This document shows, in pieces, positions 15,746 through 24,765 of a stretch of DNA of 64,000 nt. Source of the DNA: an uncultured Muribaculaceae bacterium (GTDB lineage: Bacteria > Bacteroidota > Bacteroidia > Bacteroidales > Muribaculaceae); contig CAJTWH010000017.1 of assembly GCA_910579995.1 (NCBI GenBank), positions 13,765 through 77,764 of the forward strand. The letters are read 5' to 3'. Every line of letters starts with the position of its first letter. Position 1 is the stretch's first letter. Made by a program: the position numbers and the translations under genes. The notes beneath the pieces were generated by a model. That model was not told where the DNA came from and did no database searches. It was given only the letters and a program-made list of their open reading frames with translations.

Positions 15746-16759
15746 ATGAACCTAATCGAACATCTTACAGCCAATGCACGTGCCGACCGTCAGCGCATTG
15801 TGCTTCCCGAAGGTCTCGAACCCCGCACCCTTACTGCCGCCGACCGTATCATAGCCGACGGCCTCGCCGACATCATCCTCATCGGTTGTCCTAATGACAT
15901 CATGAACATGGCTTCCGAGCTCCACCTCACAAACATCGACAAGGCCACCATCGTTGACCCCGCCGACGAAAAAGTAATCGACAAATACGCTCCCCTATTC
16001 TATGCCCTCCGCAAGTCGAAAGGTATCACTATGGAAGAAGCCCGCCTCACCACCGCCAACCCCCTCTACCTTGGCTGCCTTATGGTCAAGGCCGGCGACG
16101 CCGACGGTCAGGTTGCCGGTGCGATGAACACCACCGGCAATGTGCTCCGCGCTGCTTTCCAAGTTATCAAGACTATGCCCGGCATTAATGTGGTATCAGG
16201 TGCTTTCGTCATGCTTCTCCCCGAAGGTTCGAAATATGGCACCAACGACATCCTCATCTTCGCCGACTGCGCCGTTGTGCCCAACCCCAATGCCGAAGAG
16301 CTCGCCCAGATTGCCGTTGCCTCGGCCAAGACAGCACGCGACATCGCCGGCATTGAGCCCCGCGTAGCTATCCTGTCGTTCTCTACCAAAGGTTCTGCCA
16401 AGAGCGAGCAGGTCGACAAAGTCATCTCTGCCACCGAAATCGCACATCAGCTCGCCCCCGAGCTCATCCTCGACGGCGAACTTCAGGCCGACGCCGCCCT
16501 CGTGCCCTCTGTAGCCACAGCAAAAGCTCCCAACAGCCCCCTCAGCGGCCGCGCCAACGTGCTCGTGTTCCCCAACCTCGAGGTGGGCAACATCGCCTAC
16601 AAACTCGTGCAGCGTCTCGGCGGCGTGCAGGCTGTAGGCCCCGTGCTCCAAGGCCTCGCAGCTCCCGTCAACGACCTCAGCCGCGGTTGCTTCCCCGAAG
16701 ACATCTACAAGACTATCATCATCACTTGCAATCAGGCAATCGGTGCCAAGAAAAAATAA
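15746..16759 (+). CDS. pta: Phosphate acetyltransferase
   Basis: A 337-residue short-form Pta that interconverts acetyl-CoA and acetyl phosphate. I chose the ATG at 15746 (MNLIEHLTANARADRQRIVL) because the longer frame runs into the promoter. Family blocks include RIVLPEGLEPRTLTAADRI, NPLYLGCLMVKAGDADGQVA, TVGN-like GAMNTTGNVLRAA, FADCAVVPNPNAEELAQIA and LSFSTKGSAKSEQVDKV. It is followed after 6 bases by ackA, the normal arrangement for ATP production with acetate excretion during fermentation. It has its own strong promoter. Confidence 0.95.
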   Translation: MNLIEHLTANARADRQRIVLPEGLEPRTLTAADRIIADGLADIILIGCPNDIMNMASELHLTNIDKATIVDPADEKVIDKYAPLFYALRKSKGITMEEARLTTANPLYLGCLMVKAGDADGQVAGAMNTTGNVLRAAFQVIKTMPGINVVSGAFVMLLPEGSKYGTNDILIFADCAVVPNPNAEELAQIAVASAKTARDIAGIEPRVAILSFSTKGSAKSEQVDKVISATEIAHQLAPELILDGELQADAALVPSVATAKAPNSPLSGRANVLVFPNLEVGNIAYKLVQRLGGVQAVGPVLQGLAAPVNDLSRGCFPEDIYKTIIITCNQAIGAKKK

Positions 16760-16765
16760 AAGGCT

Positions 16766-17968
16766 ATGAAAATCCTCGTTCTCAACTCGGGCAGCAGCTC
16801 GGTAAAATATAAGCTCATCGACCTCGAAGGCGGCAAAGACGCCACTCTCGCCGAAGGCGGTGTAGAGAAAATCGGTCTTCCCGGCGGTTTCCTCAAATAC
16901 AAGAAAGCCGACGGTAGCAAAGCTATCGACGAACTGGGCGAAATCAACCATCTTCAGGCCATCAAGGCCATCCTCGCAAAACTCACCGACCCCACCGACG
17001 GCTGCATTAAGTCGTACGACGAAATCGAGGCCGTAGGCCACCGTGTAGTCCACGGCGGTGAGAAATTCAGCGAGAGCGTGCTCATCGACGACGCCGTAAA
17101 GGCAAAAATCCGCGAATGCTACGATATCGCACCCCTCCACAACCCCGCCAACATGACCGGTATAGACGCCATCACAGAGCTCATGCCCAACGTGCCGCAG
17201 GTAGGCGTATTCGACACTGCATTCCACCAGACCATGCCCGCCAAGGCATATATGTATGCCCTTCCCTATAAATATTATACCGAAGACGGCGTGCGCCGCT
17301 ACGGCTTCCACGGCACAAGCCACCGCTATGTGAGCGGCCGCGTGTGCGAATTCCTCGGCGTGGACATCAACAAACAGCGCATTATCACCTGCCATATCGG
17401 CAACGGTGCGTCGATGGCTGCTGTCGTCAACGGCAAATGTATCGACACATCGATGGGTCTCACCCCCGTGGAAGGCCTCATGATGGGCACCCGTGTGGGC
17501 GACGTCGACCCCGGTGCGCTCACATTCCTCATGACAAAGCACGGCCTCTCTGCCGAAGAGCTCCAGAAGATGATCAACAAAGAGAGCGGTGTTCTCGGCG
17601 TGAGCGGCGTCAGCAGCGACATGCGCGAAATCGACGCTGCCATCGAAGCAGGCAACGAGCGCGCCCGCCTCGCCCTTGACATGTATATGCTCCGTATCAC
17701 CAAATATATCGGTGCTTACGCAGCTGAGATGGGCGGCGTAGACATCATCGTATTCACCGGCGGCGTAGGCGAGAATCAGGCTCAGCTCCGCGAGGAAGTA
17801 TGCTCTACACTCGGCTTCATGGGCGTGGAAATCAACAAGGAAGTCAACGCACGCACCCGCGGCACAGAGGCTGTGATCTCATCGGCAGACTCTCGCGTGA
17901 AAGTATGCGTGATCCCCACCGACGAAGAGCTCACAATCGCCCGCGACACCATGGCGCTTGTAAAATAA
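16766..17968 (+). CDS. ackA: Acetate kinase
   Basis: A 400-residue acetate kinase converting acetyl phosphate and ADP to acetate and ATP. It shows the two ASKHA signatures (ILVLNSGSSSVKYKL at the N-terminus, RRYGFHGTSHRYVSGR near 175), the phosphate-binding GNGASMAAVVNGKCIDTSMG and the adenosine-binding GGVGENQAQLRE. The conserved Arg region GHRVVHGGEKF is intact. It pairs with pta and is closed by a strong hairpin terminator at 17993. Length is typical. Confidence 0.97.
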   Translation: MKILVLNSGSSSVKYKLIDLEGGKDATLAEGGVEKIGLPGGFLKYKKADGSKAIDELGEINHLQAIKAILAKLTDPTDGCIKSYDEIEAVGHRVVHGGEKFSESVLIDDAVKAKIRECYDIAPLHNPANMTGIDAITELMPNVPQVGVFDTAFHQTMPAKAYMYALPYKYYTEDGVRRYGFHGTSHRYVSGRVCEFLGVDINKQRIITCHIGNGASMAAVVNGKCIDTSMGLTPVEGLMMGTRVGDVDPGALTFLMTKHGLSAEELQKMINKESGVLGVSGVSSDMREIDAAIEAGNERARLALDMYMLRITKYIGAYAAEMGGVDIIVFTGGVGENQAQLREEVCSTLGFMGVEINKEVNARTRGTEAVISSADSRVKVCVIPTDEELTIARDTMALVK

Positions 17969-17992
17969 CCCCAACCTGACGAATTTATTAAA

Positions 17993-18030
17993 AAAGGAAG
18001 CAGACACCAAGCGGCGTTTGCTTCCTTTAT
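17993..18030 (+). terminator. Terminator after ackA
   Basis: A 10-bp stem AAAGGAAGCA / TGCTTCCTTT (17993-18002, 18019-18028) with a 16-base loop, 25 bases past the ackA stop. Confidence 0.75.
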
Positions 18031-18090
18031 ATCTCTTGAATATGCGTTTTTCGCAATCAAGGGAATGAATTAAATATCTTTTAAGACTTT

Positions 18091-19254
18091 ATGGCTCCAA
18101 GTTCCATTAACATTCAGTCGCTTGAACAACAATTCTCTGAATTGTTGTCTATAATCAACTATCACAGAAGCCTTGCCTCCCGGGCAGTAAACGAACAACA
18201 ACTTCACATGGCATGGAATGTAGGAGCATACGTATCCAATAAGCTAAAAACAGAGCAATGGGGAAGTAAAGTTGTGACACAGTTTGCCGAATTTGCGAAA
18301 GTATACGCACCCGATCTAAAGGGTTTCAGTCGCAGAAACATCTATAATATGGTGATGTTCTATGAAGAATATACTTCTCCTTCATTCATTGCCACAATTC
18401 AAACATTTCTACCCGAATCATTTGTGCAGTCAGCAACTGCACAAATTCAGCCGGCTATGTCAGATATAGATAGTTCAACCATGGCAACTATGAAATTTCC
18501 AACAACACTAATGCCATGCACTTCTTCAATTCCTGAATTTTTAACCCTCACATCATTCACAAACCACATAGCCATACTGAATCAATGCAGGACATCCGAA
18601 CAGCGCCTGTTCTATATTCTCTACTCCCATAGAGAACGATTGAAAGTTAAAGAATTACAGCGATCCATAAGCAACGACACATACTCCACTTTGTTAGGTT
18701 CGAAACACAACTTATCAAAAGGTATGATAGACACATATCCAAATTCGCCTGTTCTTTTCAAAGATACTGCTTTCATCGATTTCCTCGGACTCCCTCAAAA
18801 GCACTCCGAAAAAAAACTGCGAAAGGCATTAGTCGAACACATGAAGCAGTTTATCCTCGAACTCGGCAAAGACTTTCTTTTTGTCGACCAAGAATATACT
18901 CTTGAAGTCGGGTCTTCTGTGTTTAAAGCAGATCTGCTCTTTTTTCACCGTGGACTTCAAGCCCTTGTTGCCGTTGAACTTAAGCGCCACAAATTTCACC
19001 CTAAAGATTTGGGACAGTTGGAGTTTTACCTCGAAGCTCTTGACCGTGATGTAAAACGTAGCAACGAGAATCCTTCAATCGGAATACTGCTATGTCCGGA
19101 AGCGGATAAAACCGTTGTGGAATATACCATGAGCCGCAGCATGAGTCCTACCATGGTAGCAGAATACAAACGCCAGCTTATTCCTAAGGAAAAGATGCAG
19201 ACACTTCTTCAAGAATACTGCGACTTAGTTAAAGTTGAAGACTGCAATATTTAA
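18091..19254 (+). CDS. DUF1016 (YhcG-type) PD-(D/E)XK nuclease
   Basis: A 387-residue protein. The N-terminal half has the DUF1016 winged-helix-like region (WNVGAYVSNKLKTEQWGSKV; DLKGFSRRNIYNMVMFYEEY). The C-terminal 140 residues form the PDDEXK nuclease domain: KDFLFVDQEYTLEVG, FKADLLFFHRGLQALVAVELK with the D...ExK residues, and LGQLEFYLEALDRDVKR. Family members are often near restriction or defence genes; the exact biological role is unsettled. Here it stands alone between ackA and pfp, with AT-rich codon use unlike its neighbours, so it may be an acquired orphan. A low-complexity Ser/Thr linker lies at residues 115-150. Confidence 0.88.
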   Translation: MAPSSINIQSLEQQFSELLSIINYHRSLASRAVNEQQLHMAWNVGAYVSNKLKTEQWGSKVVTQFAEFAKVYAPDLKGFSRRNIYNMVMFYEEYTSPSFIATIQTFLPESFVQSATAQIQPAMSDIDSSTMATMKFPTTLMPCTSSIPEFLTLTSFTNHIAILNQCRTSEQRLFYILYSHRERLKVKELQRSISNDTYSTLLGSKHNLSKGMIDTYPNSPVLFKDTAFIDFLGLPQKHSEKKLRKALVEHMKQFILELGKDFLFVDQEYTLEVGSSVFKADLLFFHRGLQALVAVELKRHKFHPKDLGQLEFYLEALDRDVKRSNENPSIGILLCPEADKTVVEYTMSRSMSPTMVAEYKRQLIPKEKMQTLLQEYCDLVKVEDCNI

Positions 19255-19286
19255 TAACATCAATTCTGCCCCGCACGATTTTCATC

Positions 19287-19322
19287 CAAAAAAAGCGGCA
19301 GGGCCGGAGGGCCGCTGCCGCT
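19287..19322 (-). terminator. Terminator after pfp
   Basis: On the minus strand, a GC stem AGCGGCAG / CTGCCGCT with an inner GGCC stem, followed by a run of seven T. It lies about 130 bases past the pfp stop. Confidence 0.8.
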
Positions 19323-19422
19323 GCAAGCTGAATTTGGAAGTGAATAATCGGGTATTTCAACCCGTATTTATCATTATGTCTAAAAAGTTTTCAGCAATAT
19401 ATACCTGAACTTCTTAAACCTA

Positions 19423-19448
19423 TCACAGTTTCGCCTGCGAAACTGTGA
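19423..19448. repeat. TTTCGC/GCGAAA hairpin abutting the pfp stop
   Basis: TCACAGTTTCGC-CT-GCGAAACTGTGA is a perfect 12-bp stem with a 2-base loop, directly beside the pfp stop at 19449. It carries the same core as 13510-13527 and the R-family ends. Confidence 0.75.
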
Positions 19449-21098
19449 TTATTTATGCTGATGTTCGTATTTGAGGGTCATCGAGGGCTGGTCGCATACC
19501 TCTGCCGGTCCGAAATATTGGATGGGGCCGGGGTATACATAGCAGGTGTTGTGAGCCCACTCGTCGCGCTTGGCAGCGAATTTCTGGAAGGGCGCACCGT
19601 CGATACGTACGAGAGCCTTTTGGATAACGGGCTTGTCCTCGGCGTTGCGACGCTCGATATTCATCATCATGGTGATTGGAATACCACCGGGAATCCACTG
19701 TACGGCAGGTTTCACAAGGTTGCGGATCGACGACATATAGCCTGTCACACCGGCATTGATAAGCGCTGTGGCGTTGTAGCCGAGTGAATAGCAATAGTCG
19801 GCGTCGAAGTTCGACGGGTCGGCGCAACGGCCTTCGTAGCCGAAGAAGTGATGGAGGGCAGAGAATTTGCCTCCTACTTCCTCAAAGTGTTTGTCGGCAC
19901 GCAGACGGTCTGCAACGAGGCCGCTGAGAAGTTTCTCTGTTTCGATGAGCGATACCTGCACGTTGCCGTGGGGGTCGCGGTCAAGCATGAGCTGACGTGC
20001 CACCTGCTCGGGAAGTTTGCGGAGCGAAGCCACATTCTCAGCCGAGAGATTGTCGAAGATAAATTTGGTAAGCTCAGCCTCGTCCATAGCGGCTACGGCA
20101 GCCTTGTTGGCACCGAGAAGCTCATTGAGCTCGCCGATAAGACGTTTGAACTCAGGAATAAACTCGATCAGACCTTCGGGGATGAGCACTGTGCCGAAGT
20201 TGTTGCCGTCAGCTGCGCGTGCAGCCACGATACCGGCGATATAATCTACAATCTGGTCAAGGCTCATGTTGTTGGCCTCGATTTCCTCGCTCACGAGGCA
20301 GATGTTAGGCTGAGTCTGGAGGGCGCACTCAAGGGCGATATGGCTGGCGCTGCGGCCCATGAGCTTGATGAAGTGCCAGTATTTCTTGGCAGAGTTGCAG
20401 TCGCGCTGGATGTTGCCGATAAGCTCCGAGTAAACCTTGGTGGCGGTGTCGAAACCGAATGAAGTCTCGATTACATCGTTCTTGAGGTCACCGTCGATGG
20501 TCTTGGGGCAACCGATTACCTGCACGCCGGTGTTCTTCTCCTTGTAGTACTCGGCGAGGATGGCGGCATTTGTGTTCGAGTCGTCACCGCCAACGATAAC
20601 AAGAGCCTTGATATTGAGCTCGTTGAGGATTTTCAAGCCCTCGTCGAACTGCTCTTTTTTCTCGAGCTTTGTGCGGCCTGAGCCGATGATGTCGAAGCCG
20701 CCGGTGTTGCGGTATTCGTCGATGATAGGAGCTGTCAGCTCGATATAGCGATGCTTGACAAGGCCGTCAGGGCCCATCAGGAAGCCGAAAAGGCGGCTGT
20801 CGCGGTGTATTTTCTTGATACCGTCGAAGATACCGCAGATCACATTGTGACCGCCGGGAGCTTGGCCACCGCTCAAAATCACGCCTACATTGACAGGCTT
20901 GTTGGGGGTGGGATTGGGGTTCTTCTCAAAGCGGATTTCGGGCAGGCCGTAGGTGTTGGGGAATAGAGCTTTGATTGCTTCTTGGTCGGCAACCGAGTGG
21001 GTCGGTTGTCCCTCAACTACCCGTACAGGGCCGGCAAGCGCGATTGGCAATTTGGGCTGATAGGTAGCGCGGGCTTTTTGTAAAGCACTCTTTTTCAT
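19449..21098 (-). CDS. pfp: Diphosphate-dependent fructose-6-phosphate phosphotransferase
   Basis: A 549-residue PPi-type phosphofructokinase that reversibly phosphorylates fructose-6-phosphate with pyrophosphate. The start at 21098 (MKKSALQKARATYQPK) is preferred over a 32-residue longer frame lacking family similarity. Motifs: GVILSGGQAPGGHNVI, VIVGGDDSNTNAAILAEYY, the PPi-specific GCPKTIDGDLKN and KLMGRSASHIALECAL. Length fits the long clade common in Bacteroidetes and plants. It is divergent from pheS across a 177-bp gap and ends beside a palindrome and a strong terminator. Confidence 0.95.
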   Translation of the reverse strand: MKKSALQKARATYQPKLPIALAGPVRVVEGQPTHSVADQEAIKALFPNTYGLPEIRFEKNPNPTPNKPVNVGVILSGGQAPGGHNVICGIFDGIKKIHRDSRLFGFLMGPDGLVKHRYIELTAPIIDEYRNTGGFDIIGSGRTKLEKKEQFDEGLKILNELNIKALVIVGGDDSNTNAAILAEYYKEKNTGVQVIGCPKTIDGDLKNDVIETSFGFDTATKVYSELIGNIQRDCNSAKKYWHFIKLMGRSASHIALECALQTQPNICLVSEEIEANNMSLDQIVDYIAGIVAARAADGNNFGTVLIPEGLIEFIPEFKRLIGELNELLGANKAAVAAMDEAELTKFIFDNLSAENVASLRKLPEQVARQLMLDRDPHGNVQVSLIETEKLLSGLVADRLRADKHFEEVGGKFSALHHFFGYEGRCADPSNFDADYCYSLGYNATALINAGVTGYMSSIRNLVKPAVQWIPGGIPITMMMNIERRNAEDKPVIQKALVRIDGAPFQKFAAKRDEWAHNTCYVYPGPIQYFGPAEVCDQPSMTLKYEHQHK

Positions 21099-21225
21099 TG
21101 TGTTATGATGTAGTATTATTCTTATATTTTGAAGTTGCAAAATAAGTGATTTTTTTCGAGAAATCCTTGATTCAAATGTGAATAAGTGTTGCATGGGCTG
21201 CTTTTTTCATCATCGCTGAGGTTTA

Positions 21226-21257
21226 TTTTGTCATATCGCTTATTTTTTGTACTTTTG
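21226..21257 (+). promoter_or_regulatory. pheS promoter
   Basis: TTTTG (21226-21230), 19 bases, TACTTTTG (21250-21257), then the pheS ATG at 21276. Confidence 0.75.
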
Positions 21258-21275
21258 CCCCAAAATCTAAGTCAA

Positions 21276-22295
21276 ATGATAGATAAGATAAACGCACTGC
21301 GCGCCGAGCTTGAGGCAGCCGTGGCCGAGGACGCCGCCGCTGTCGAAGCCCTGCGTATCAAATATCTCAGCAAAAAGGGTGCTATATCTGCCCTTATGAA
21401 TGATTTCCGCAACGTCGATCCGTCGCAGAAACGCGAGCTCGGTCAGGCTCTCAACGAACTCAAAACTTTCGCCACCGAGCGTATCAACGCCCTCCGCGAA
21501 GCCGCCGAGCGCGGCAACGACAAGGGCGGTGACCTCGACCTCACCCGCACTCCGGCGCCACTGCGCATTGGCACACGCCATCCGCTTTCGCTGGTGCGCG
21601 AGCAGATTATCGACATTTTCCGCCGCCTCGGCTTCACCATCGCCGAAGGCCCCGAGATTGAAGATGACTGGCACGTGTTCGAGTCGCTCAACTTTCCCCC
21701 GGATCATCCGGCGCGCGACATGCAGGATACATTCTTCATCAACCGCACCCCCGACGTGCTTCTGCGCACCCACACCTCTTCGGTGCAGACCCGCGTGATG
21801 ACCTCGCAGAAACCGCCCATCCGTATCATCTGCCCCGGACGCGTTTACCGCAACGAGGCCATTTCGGCACGCGCACACTGCTTCTTCCATCAGGTTGAGG
21901 CGCTGTATGTAGACAAGAACGTAACATACTCCGACCTGCGCCAGACTCTTCTCTACTTTGCCCGCGAGATGTTCGGCCCGCAGACACAGATACGCCTCCG
22001 TCCCAGCTACTTCCCCTTCACCGAGCCCTCAGCCGAAATGGATATCAGCTGTAACCTCTGCGGCGGCAAAGGCTGCTCGTTCTGCAAAGGCACAGGATGG
22101 GTTGAGATTCTTGGCTGCGGCATGGTAGATCCTGCCGTGCTCGACGCCTGCGGTATCGACTCCAAAGAATACACCGGCTTCGCCCTCGGCATGGGTATCG
22201 AGCGAATCACCAACCTCAAATATCAGGTTAAAGACCTCCGCCTCTTCAGCGAAAACGACCGCCGCTTCCTCGACGAATTCGTCGCCGCACACTAA
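21276..22295 (+). CDS. pheS: Phenylalanine-tRNA ligase alpha subunit
   Basis: A 339-residue PheS, the catalytic subunit of the alpha2-beta2 enzyme charging tRNA-Phe. The ATG at 21276 (MIDKINALRAELEAAV) follows a clear promoter; a longer frame from 21186 crosses it and is rejected. It has the N-terminal coiled coil, motif 1 (HPLSLVREQIIDIFRRLGF), the GPEIEDDWHVFESLNFP region, motif 2 (ICPGRVYRNEAISARAHCFF) and motif 3 (GFALGMGIERITNLKY). A Cys-rich loop (CNLCGGKGCSFCKGTGW) near residue 262 is seen in some lineages. pheT is not in the window. Confidence 0.96.
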   Translation: MIDKINALRAELEAAVAEDAAAVEALRIKYLSKKGAISALMNDFRNVDPSQKRELGQALNELKTFATERINALREAAERGNDKGGDLDLTRTPAPLRIGTRHPLSLVREQIIDIFRRLGFTIAEGPEIEDDWHVFESLNFPPDHPARDMQDTFFINRTPDVLLRTHTSSVQTRVMTSQKPPIRIICPGRVYRNEAISARAHCFFHQVEALYVDKNVTYSDLRQTLLYFAREMFGPQTQIRLRPSYFPFTEPSAEMDISCNLCGGKGCSFCKGTGWVEILGCGMVDPAVLDACGIDSKEYTGFALGMGIERITNLKYQVKDLRLFSENDRRFLDEFVAAH

Positions 22296-22297
22296 AT

Positions 22298-22355
22298 TTA
22301 GCAAGCGAAACTTGTTTATTATAGGTTTAACCGGTTTAAGAAGGTTAAATCCAGC
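22298..22355 (+). repeat. Partial structured repeat R6 (B left half)
   Basis: GCAAGCGAAACTTGTTTATT followed by AGGTTTAACCGGTTTAAG-AAGG resembles the first part of R4 and R5. The right half is absent. Confidence 0.6.
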
Positions 22356-22360
22356 ACATA

Positions 22361-22402
22361 AAAAGGAGATAAGCACCACGCATGGGCTTATCTCCTTTTG
22401 TT
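22361..22402 (+). terminator. Terminator after pheS
   Basis: A 14-bp stem AAAAGGAGATAAGC / GCTTATCTCCTTTT with an 11-base loop, ending in a T-rich tract. Confidence 0.8.
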
Positions 22403-22422
22403 ATAGCATAATATCAATTTCG

Positions 22423-22603
22423 CCGCTTTTGCGGTAAAAGACAGCGTAGCTGTCGTAACTCTGCTTAGCATGGGGCAAGAACCGCGTAGCTGTTCGCAGC
22501 CCCATGAGTTGTCTGAAAAGAAAACAATGCGCTGCGTAGCTGCGCGACTTGCCCTCTTTCATGCGAAGTCGCGCAGCTACGCAGGCTTTCCCCGCTTTAG
22601 CGG
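22423..22603. repeat. Tandem hairpin cluster with repeated GCGTAGCTG
   Basis: The pheS-DUF3857 intergenic region (no gene seen) holds five hairpins in a row. They are CCGC-TTTT-GCGG; GACAGC-GTA-GCTGTC; CATGGGGC...GCCCCATG; a 19-bp perfect stem (22532-22550 with 22566-22584); and CCGC-TTTA-GCGG. GCGTAGCTG occurs at 22444, 22484 and 22534, and inverted at 22574. Confidence 0.75.
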
Positions 22604-22610
22604 CAGAAGG

Positions 22611-24752
22611 CTACCGCGTCAGCGTCAGGGTAGCTTGCGTGAAGGCGTTGGCGGCGGTGAGGACGGAGAGGATATTCGGCCACGACGTAGCAGGATATAT
22701 GCTGCGGGGGAAGCGCTCCACCACCCGCACAGTGACAGTGTTGCCATTGACTTCCGCGCCACTGTAGAACGACGCCTCGGCTGTGGCTATATTGCTATTG
22801 AGCGCCGCAAGACTTTCGGCGTCAACCTTATAGCCCTCAGGGATAGTGAGCGTGATTGTATAGTCGGCCTTGCGCGGGCCATCGGTAACAATACTTATAT
22901 CGCGGCTGCGGTGCCCGGGGGCAATCTCCGGCTGCTCTCCGATAAGACTGCCGATATTGATTGTCATCGCATTGGCCGAAGAGTTGACAATGCCTCCGAC
23001 CGTTCCTTTAACTTCCAATACCGTCGCAGGCGACTCCGGCGTAACACCTGTAGATTTCACCGAAAACTCAGAAAGCTCCACATTGTCATTACCCCATATC
23101 ACACCGGCATACTGAGCCTTGCCGTCGACAGAGGACACAGGCTGCTCTGCCTTATCTATGCCGAGATAGGCGGCCATCTCTGCAAGGCACTGCTCATCGG
23201 CCACCAAGCCGGCAACAGAATTTTTAGCCGAGCCGCAGAGAGTAAGCTCCGAGGCTACATCAGCTTTGCCATTGACAATGCTGATGTCGCTCACTACCTT
23301 GGTCTCATTATCAGTTGCCTTCGTAGCGGGAAGTACGCCGCTGTCGGCCCAACGCTCAAGATTCCTGTTTTGAGGGCTGCCGTTGAACACCACGTATGGC
23401 TCGCGGTCGAAACCGGCAGGCACAGCGCCCGGAGCGAGCAGCTTCTCTGTAAAATAGAAGCGGTCGCCGGCTTTCACCATATATGAGGCGTCGTTGTAGC
23501 TCCGGAGAGTGTCGATAGGCACACGGTCGCGCCCGGTGGCGACTCCTATGCGCGCTTCCACATTAATTCCGAGTTTATCAACGACAGAGAAGTACACCCC
23601 GGCAATCTGAGTAGGATTAAGAGGCTCTCCGGCCTTGGCGGCATAGTAATTCACGGCAAGCCATGCCGCGTCGCAAATATCATCCTTAGAAGCCTGCGGA
23701 TGTGCTTTTCGCCAAGCTTTGGCAGCCCCGGTGGCCTGATTTATCACGCGGCCGGGATACTCGGTCTTATATATCACCGAGGCAACATCTTTGCGAAGCT
23801 GCTCATGGGTGACATTGCGCACACCGCCAACGACGGCATAGTCAGGGATAAAAACATATTGCGCCAGATTATTGAGAACACCGATTTCAATTGTCGGAGT
23901 CTGGCGCGCTGAGCTGAAGAAAGGCATGCTTTCATCAAGGGCGCCGAGATTTTCCATTGCCAGAAAAGCATGGTTCTTGTCGCCGGCCTTGGTGAGCGAG
24001 ATTTTTGGGGCGCCGTTATACGAATCATACTCAATTGCAAGACGATTGGCGGCATGATAGTCGAGCGTGAAATGGCGGGTGGGATACTTGGCAAGGAGCG
24101 ATATGCGGTCTTCAGGAAGCGACACCTCGTCATACCAATATTCCGTGTAATAGAAGTAGTCAAGCACATCGCCGGCGGCAAGGCCGGGTATCGTCACCTT
24201 ATATCTGCCGTCGGGCTGCATGGAGGAGTTGGCAGCAATATCTACATCCACAACATTACCATCGGCCTTGAACACACGCGCGCCAAAGGCCGGTTGCACC
24301 GATTTATACTCATATCCTTTGACAGCTCCTACTTCCGGGGCGTCAACATAGAATGTCGTGAAATCGCCGAGGGCTGCCTCCGAATTGATTTTCACCATAT
24401 TGCGAACAATGCGGGTAGCCTTGGTAGCGTTGGAGCGGCGGAATTCAGTGTATCCATACACTTTGGTGGGGCGCTTGATATAGTCGAGCGGCACTTCATC
24501 AAGATCCTGCTTCGACGGATTGACATCATCCACATAATCAGCCACAAGCCACTGCAGACGGGCGATATACACCGCCGCCTGTCCTTTGAAAATATCGTCA
24601 GAGAGATTTGCCTTGGCGTCGAACTCCGGCTGCTCCATTTCAAATACTTTCGAGGCCGCTTTTTTATAGAATTTTGTATCAACAGCGCCAAATGCACCGG
24701 TACAACCGACGCATACTGCAATAATTGCAAGAAAGAATTTCAGTTGTTTCAT
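22611..24752 (-). CDS. Secreted DUF3857/transglutaminase-like protein
   Basis: A 713-residue protein with an N-terminal signal peptide (FFLAIIAVCVGCTGAFG). The Cys before GAFG is not a clear lipobox, so periplasmic export is likely. Residues 60-250 match the DUF3857 beta region (VQPAFGARVFKADGNVVDVD; PGLAAGDVLDYFYYTEYWYD). The middle resembles the transglutaminase-like part (ICDAAWLAVNYYAAK; VVDKLGINVEARIGVATGRD), but the catalytic Cys-His-Asp set is not evident. The C-terminal 200 residues are beta-rich. The family is common in Bacteroidetes, with unknown role. It is the last gene of the nonulosonate-like operon, 13 bases after neuB. Confidence 0.75.
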   Translation of the reverse strand: MKQLKFFLAIIAVCVGCTGAFGAVDTKFYKKAASKVFEMEQPEFDAKANLSDDIFKGQAAVYIARLQWLVADYVDDVNPSKQDLDEVPLDYIKRPTKVYGYTEFRRSNATKATRIVRNMVKINSEAALGDFTTFYVDAPEVGAVKGYEYKSVQPAFGARVFKADGNVVDVDIAANSSMQPDGRYKVTIPGLAAGDVLDYFYYTEYWYDEVSLPEDRISLLAKYPTRHFTLDYHAANRLAIEYDSYNGAPKISLTKAGDKNHAFLAMENLGALDESMPFFSSARQTPTIEIGVLNNLAQYVFIPDYAVVGGVRNVTHEQLRKDVASVIYKTEYPGRVINQATGAAKAWRKAHPQASKDDICDAAWLAVNYYAAKAGEPLNPTQIAGVYFSVVDKLGINVEARIGVATGRDRVPIDTLRSYNDASYMVKAGDRFYFTEKLLAPGAVPAGFDREPYVVFNGSPQNRNLERWADSGVLPATKATDNETKVVSDISIVNGKADVASELTLCGSAKNSVAGLVADEQCLAEMAAYLGIDKAEQPVSSVDGKAQYAGVIWGNDNVELSEFSVKSTGVTPESPATVLEVKGTVGGIVNSSANAMTINIGSLIGEQPEIAPGHRSRDISIVTDGPRKADYTITLTIPEGYKVDAESLAALNSNIATAEASFYSGAEVNGNTVTVRVVERFPRSIYPATSWPNILSVLTAANAFTQATLTLTR

Positions 24753-24765
24753 ATTGATGATGGTT

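Noticed and set aside
16196..17542. Long minus-strand open frame (448 codons)
   Set aside because: Antisense to pta and ackA, low-complexity His/Val/Ala composition and no recognisable motif.
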